Source of the DNA: Flavobacterium sp. 9
GTDB taxonomy: Bacteria > Bacteroidota > Bacteroidia > Flavobacteriales > Flavobacteriaceae
NCBI RefSeq assembly: GCF_002754195.1
Contig: NZ_PEEU01000001.1
Coordinates: 5,394,001 to 5,458,000 of the forward strand
Direction of reading: 5' to 3'
DNA length: 64,000 nucleotides
Below the pieces are notes generated by a model, which was not told the DNA's origin, did not search any database, and worked only from the letters and a program-made list of their open reading frames with translations. Below, piece by piece: positions 61,231-64,000 of this stretch. Both the position numbers and the translations under genes were made by a program. The stretch's first letter is position 1; the number at the start of each line of letters is the position of its first letter.

Positions 61231-64000
61231 ATGAAGAGTAATTTTAAAAGGAATTTATTAATAAGCTCATTCGTTTCATTACTGGTTTTGATGATCAGTT
61301 CGACGGCTTCTTTTTTGAGCATAAAAAGCTTATTAAGCAGTAATTTTTGGGTAAACCATACTCAGGAAGTGATTTATAATCTGAACGAAGGTTCTGCGAT
61401 TATAACTGAGGCTCAAACAAGTATGCGTGGTTATTTAATAACCGGAGACGAGCAATTTGTAGAAAGATACAATGATGCTGAAATAAAATCTAATGGTTAT
61501 TTCGAAAAAGTAACAGAGCTTACTGTTGATAATGAGTCGCAGCAAAAGGAACTAAAAGAGCTAAAAGAACTTCGTGCCAGCTTCTTTAAATACTTGAATA
61601 ATCAAATCGTCAAAAAGCGATTGGGCAAGGACAACGTTGTGTTTGATCTCAATGAAGGGAGAAATATGATGAATGATTTGCGTGCGAACATTAAAAGAAT
61701 TGAAAATACAGAACAAAACCTTTTAAAAGAAAGAAACGAAAATTCTGAACGTTACGGAACGTATAGTATCGCTTTAATTATTGTTGCGTTTATTATTGCG
61801 TTTTTGATTTCGATTGTTTTCTTGATGCGTATTTTAAAAGATTTTAATGAACGTGCTTTACTTCAAAGCGAATTAGAGAAAAAAGATCGCGAAACCGAAG
61901 AGAGAATCGAGGTAATTAGTAGCATTGCCAGTAATATTTCGAGTGGAAATTATGACATTCGCGTAGACGATACTAAATCTGATGCTTTGGGAAGCGTTGG
62001 TGAATCACTGAATAATATGGGAGTTTCGCTAAAAAGCTCTTTCGATTTATTGTCTCAAAAAGAATGGCTTCAAAGTGGTATTGCGAGTCTTAATAATGTA
62101 ATGTTGGGCGATAAAACCCTTCAAAAATTATCAAAAGACGTTATTGAATTTGTATGTCAATATACCAATAGCAGCGCGGGAGTTTTGTATATTTTGGAGG
62201 ATAACGAGCTTTTTGTTTCGGGCGGATACAGTTATATTCCAAGTAAAAACAGAGAACGTATTCGAAAAGGCGAAGGATTAATTGGTCAGGCGATTACTTC
62301 CGGAAAAATATTAGAATTAAAGACTTTATCTCCGGATGATATTCAGATAAATTATGCTTTGGGGCAAATAAAACCAACACATATTGTTGCTGTTCCGTTG
62401 ATTGATAACAGAATCGAAGGCGCACTTGAATTGGCAAGTATTTATGGTTTTTCGGACTTGCATTTGGAGTTTTTAAAAACGGTTTCGAACAATATAGGAA
62501 TCGCGATTAAATCGACTCAAAACAGAAAAAGAGTGATGGAATTGTTGGAAGAAACCAAATCTCAATCTGAGGAACTTCAGCAACAACACAGTGAATTGGA
62601 AGCTATTAACGCCGAATTGGAAGCGCAAACGGAGAAACTTCAGGCTTCTGAAGAAGAACTGAGAGTGCAACAGGAAGAGTTGGAGCAAACGAATGAAGAG
62701 TTATCTGAAAGAAGTGTTTTATTAGAAGAAAAAAACAATGAAATTCAGAAGAAATCAGAAGCTTTGGAACTTACGACACGTTATAAATCAGAGTTTTTGG
62801 CGAATATGTCACATGAATTAAGAACGCCTTTGAATTCGATTTTGCTTTTGAGCCGTTTACTTTCTGAAAATAATAACAAAAGCATGGTTGCTGAGGAAAT
62901 TGAATTTGCAAAAGTGATTCAGAGTTCCGGAAACAGTTTATTGGGCTTAATCGATGAAATTTTGGATTTATCTAAAATTGAAGCCGGAAAAATGGAGCTT
63001 GAATTCCTTGACGTTTCTACAAAAGAAATCACGGATAATTTGTGGAATTTGTTCAATCAAGTGGCAAAAGAAAAAGGAATTATATTCGAAATTATTTCTA
63101 AAGACGCACCAATTGTTATCAAAACAGACAAAATGCGTTTGGAACAAATTTTGAAAAACCTGATTTCGAATGCGATTAAATTCACAGAAAAAGGAACGGT
63201 AAGTTTAGAAATAAAAATCAATACTGACGACGATAAAATCATTTGCTTTATTGTAAAAGATACCGGAATTGGAATTCCGTTAGATAAACTGCCTTTGGTT
63301 TTCGAAGCTTTTCAACAAGCGGATGGTTCTACAAAACGTAAATATGGCGGAACTGGTTTAGGATTATCAATTAGTAGAGAATTGGCAAAACTGCTTAGAG
63401 GCGAAATTATTCTGCACAGTAAAGTCAAAGAAGGAAGTACGTTTACATTGTGTCTTCCGGTGTTTGGATCTGCGATTACTAAAATTAATGTCGATAAAAT
63501 TCCTCCAACGGAATTTACTGAAGTTGAAGCTGAAGAAAAACCTACAACTAAAAATAAGTATTTAAGCGCTACGATTCCTGATGAAATTGAAGACGACAGG
63601 GATACTATTAAATCCGGCGATAAGGTTATTTTGATTGTTGAGGATGATATCAATTTTGCAAAATCACTTTTGGCTTTCACCAGAAAAAAAGGATATAAAG
63701 GAGTTGTTTCCGTACGAGGCGATTATGCTTTGAATTTTACCTTACTTTATAGACCTGTTGGCGTTTTATTGGATATAGAATTACCAATAAAAAGTGGTTG
63801 GGAAGTTCTGGAAGAATTAAAAAATCATGCACAAACCAAACATATTCCGGTTCATATTATGTCTTCGCATAAATTGAAACAAGAAAGTTTGCTAAAAGGC
63901 GCGGTAGATTTCTTAGACAAACCGGTTGCTTTTGACAAAATTCCGGATGTGTTTTTGAGAATCGAACATATCATAAGTAAAGAAGCTCAAAAGGTTTTGA
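61231..64000 (+). CDS. CHASE3-GAF hybrid sensor histidine kinase (partial, runs off the window)
   Basis: Open from ATG 61231 to the window end, at least 923 residues. Helix 1 about 8-30, CHASE3-like periplasmic helical domain about 35-170, helix 2 about 172-195, HAMP-like region, GAF (about 285-420, TLQKLSKDVIEFVCQYTNSSAGVLY), long coiled coil (about 430-515), HisKA with His528 in MSHELRTPLNS, HATPase, and a receiver with Asp848 in LLDIELPIKSG. The family usually carries further receivers after this point, beyond the window. The start is preceded by CCTGAAAC repeats rather than a clear ribosome site. No stop is seen. Confidence 0.92.
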   Translation, partial: MKSNFKRNLLISSFVSLLVLMISSTASFLSIKSLLSSNFWVNHTQEVIYNLNEGSAIITEAQTSMRGYLITGDEQFVERYNDAEIKSNGYFEKVTELTVDNESQQKELKELKELRASFFKYLNNQIVKKRLGKDNVVFDLNEGRNMMNDLRANIKRIENTEQNLLKERNENSERYGTYSIALIIVAFIIAFLISIVFLMRILKDFNERALLQSELEKKDRETEERIEVISSIASNISSGNYDIRVDDTKSDALGSVGESLNNMGVSLKSSFDLLSQKEWLQSGIASLNNVMLGDKTLQKLSKDVIEFVCQYTNSSAGVLYILEDNELFVSGGYSYIPSKNRERIRKGEGLIGQAITSGKILELKTLSPDDIQINYALGQIKPTHIVAVPLIDNRIEGALELASIYGFSDLHLEFLKTVSNNIGIAIKSTQNRKRVMELLEETKSQSEELQQQHSELEAINAELEAQTEKLQASEEELRVQQEELEQTNEELSERSVLLEEKNNEIQKKSEALELTTRYKSEFLANMSHELRTPLNSILLLSRLLSENNNKSMVAEEIEFAKVIQSSGNSLLGLIDEILDLSKIEAGKMELEFLDVSTKEITDNLWNLFNQVAKEKGIIFEIISKDAPIVIKTDKMRLEQILKNLISNAIKFTEKGTVSLEIKINTDDDKIICFIVKDTGIGIPLDKLPLVFEAFQQADGSTKRKYGGTGLGLSISRELAKLLRGEIILHSKVKEGSTFTLCLPVFGSAITKINVDKIPPTEFTEVEAEEKPTTKNKYLSATIPDEIEDDRDTIKSGDKVILIVEDDINFAKSLLAFTRKKGYKGVVSVRGDYALNFTLLYRPVGVLLDIELPIKSGWEVLEELKNHAQTKHIPVHIMSSHKLKQESLLKGAVDFLDKPVAFDKIPDVFLRIEHIISKEAQKVL

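Overview
The window is chromosomal DNA from a member of Bacteroidota, most likely Flavobacterium or a close relative. Support from the sequence: it is AT-rich throughout; several genes have the Bacteroidota -7 box (TAnnTTTG) upstream; clear Shine-Dalgarno sites are scarce; and it carries families typical of the phylum (DUF6377 regulator, DUF4982-type GH2, a DUF6090-like membrane protein, many multi-PAS kinases). No rRNA, tRNA, CRISPR array, phage, plasmid or transposase gene was seen.

Layout. 0-6 kb: purine salvage (guaC) with a GNAT gene, membrane proteins, a Qnr-like pentapeptide protein and aspA. 6.7-12 kb: an Omp85-like barrel, then a run of response regulator, histidine kinase, universal-stress-like protein and bestrophin channel. 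12.2-18 kb: a MocR-type regulator divergent from a RarD/EamA exporter, a large acyl-CoA dehydrogenase and a CHMI-like tautomerase. 18.3-31 kb: sugar metabolism (DUF6377 regulator, GH3, DUF1349, acyltransferase, GH2/DUF4982) interrupted by an ArsR-OYE redox operon and a TlpA thioredoxin. 31-38.7 kb: CPA1 antiporter, two AraC regulators, two cupins, a zinc alcohol dehydrogenase and an amidohydrolase, which look like a small detoxification or catabolic neighbourhood.

39-59.5 kb is rich in genes of the kind found in bacterial general-stress regulons: DUF4142, a SAP/Rho-N-like small protein, DNA topoisomerase IB, DUF1328, DUF5661, two very acidic proteins, a DUF892 ferritin-like protein, a Nei/Fpg glycosylase overlapping a DUF72 gene, a PPOX-like stress protein and a stress-type SDR. 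Next to these are a soluble six-PAS histidine kinase divergent from a stand-alone receiver. At the right edge are a REC-histidine kinase and a truncated CHASE3-GAF hybrid kinase. Together they suggest an envelope/DNA-protection stress module with its own signalling proteins; this is inference.

The most unusual content is intergenic. Many gaps hold palindromic elements built from a small set of recurring words. There are ~105-bp hairpins (GTCATTTCGA type) whose arms differ between loci yet remain self-complementary, larger nested inverted repeats (50 + 26 bp arms at 6.1-6.5 kb; ~850 bp at 47.5-48.4 kb), CGCAAAG palindromes (one in the predicted tlpA leader), a 34-bp perfect inverted repeat flanked by a duplicated terminator region, a 21-22-bp tandem array, and a 52-bp perfect direct repeat bracketing three genes. 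No mobiliser for these elements is visible in the window.
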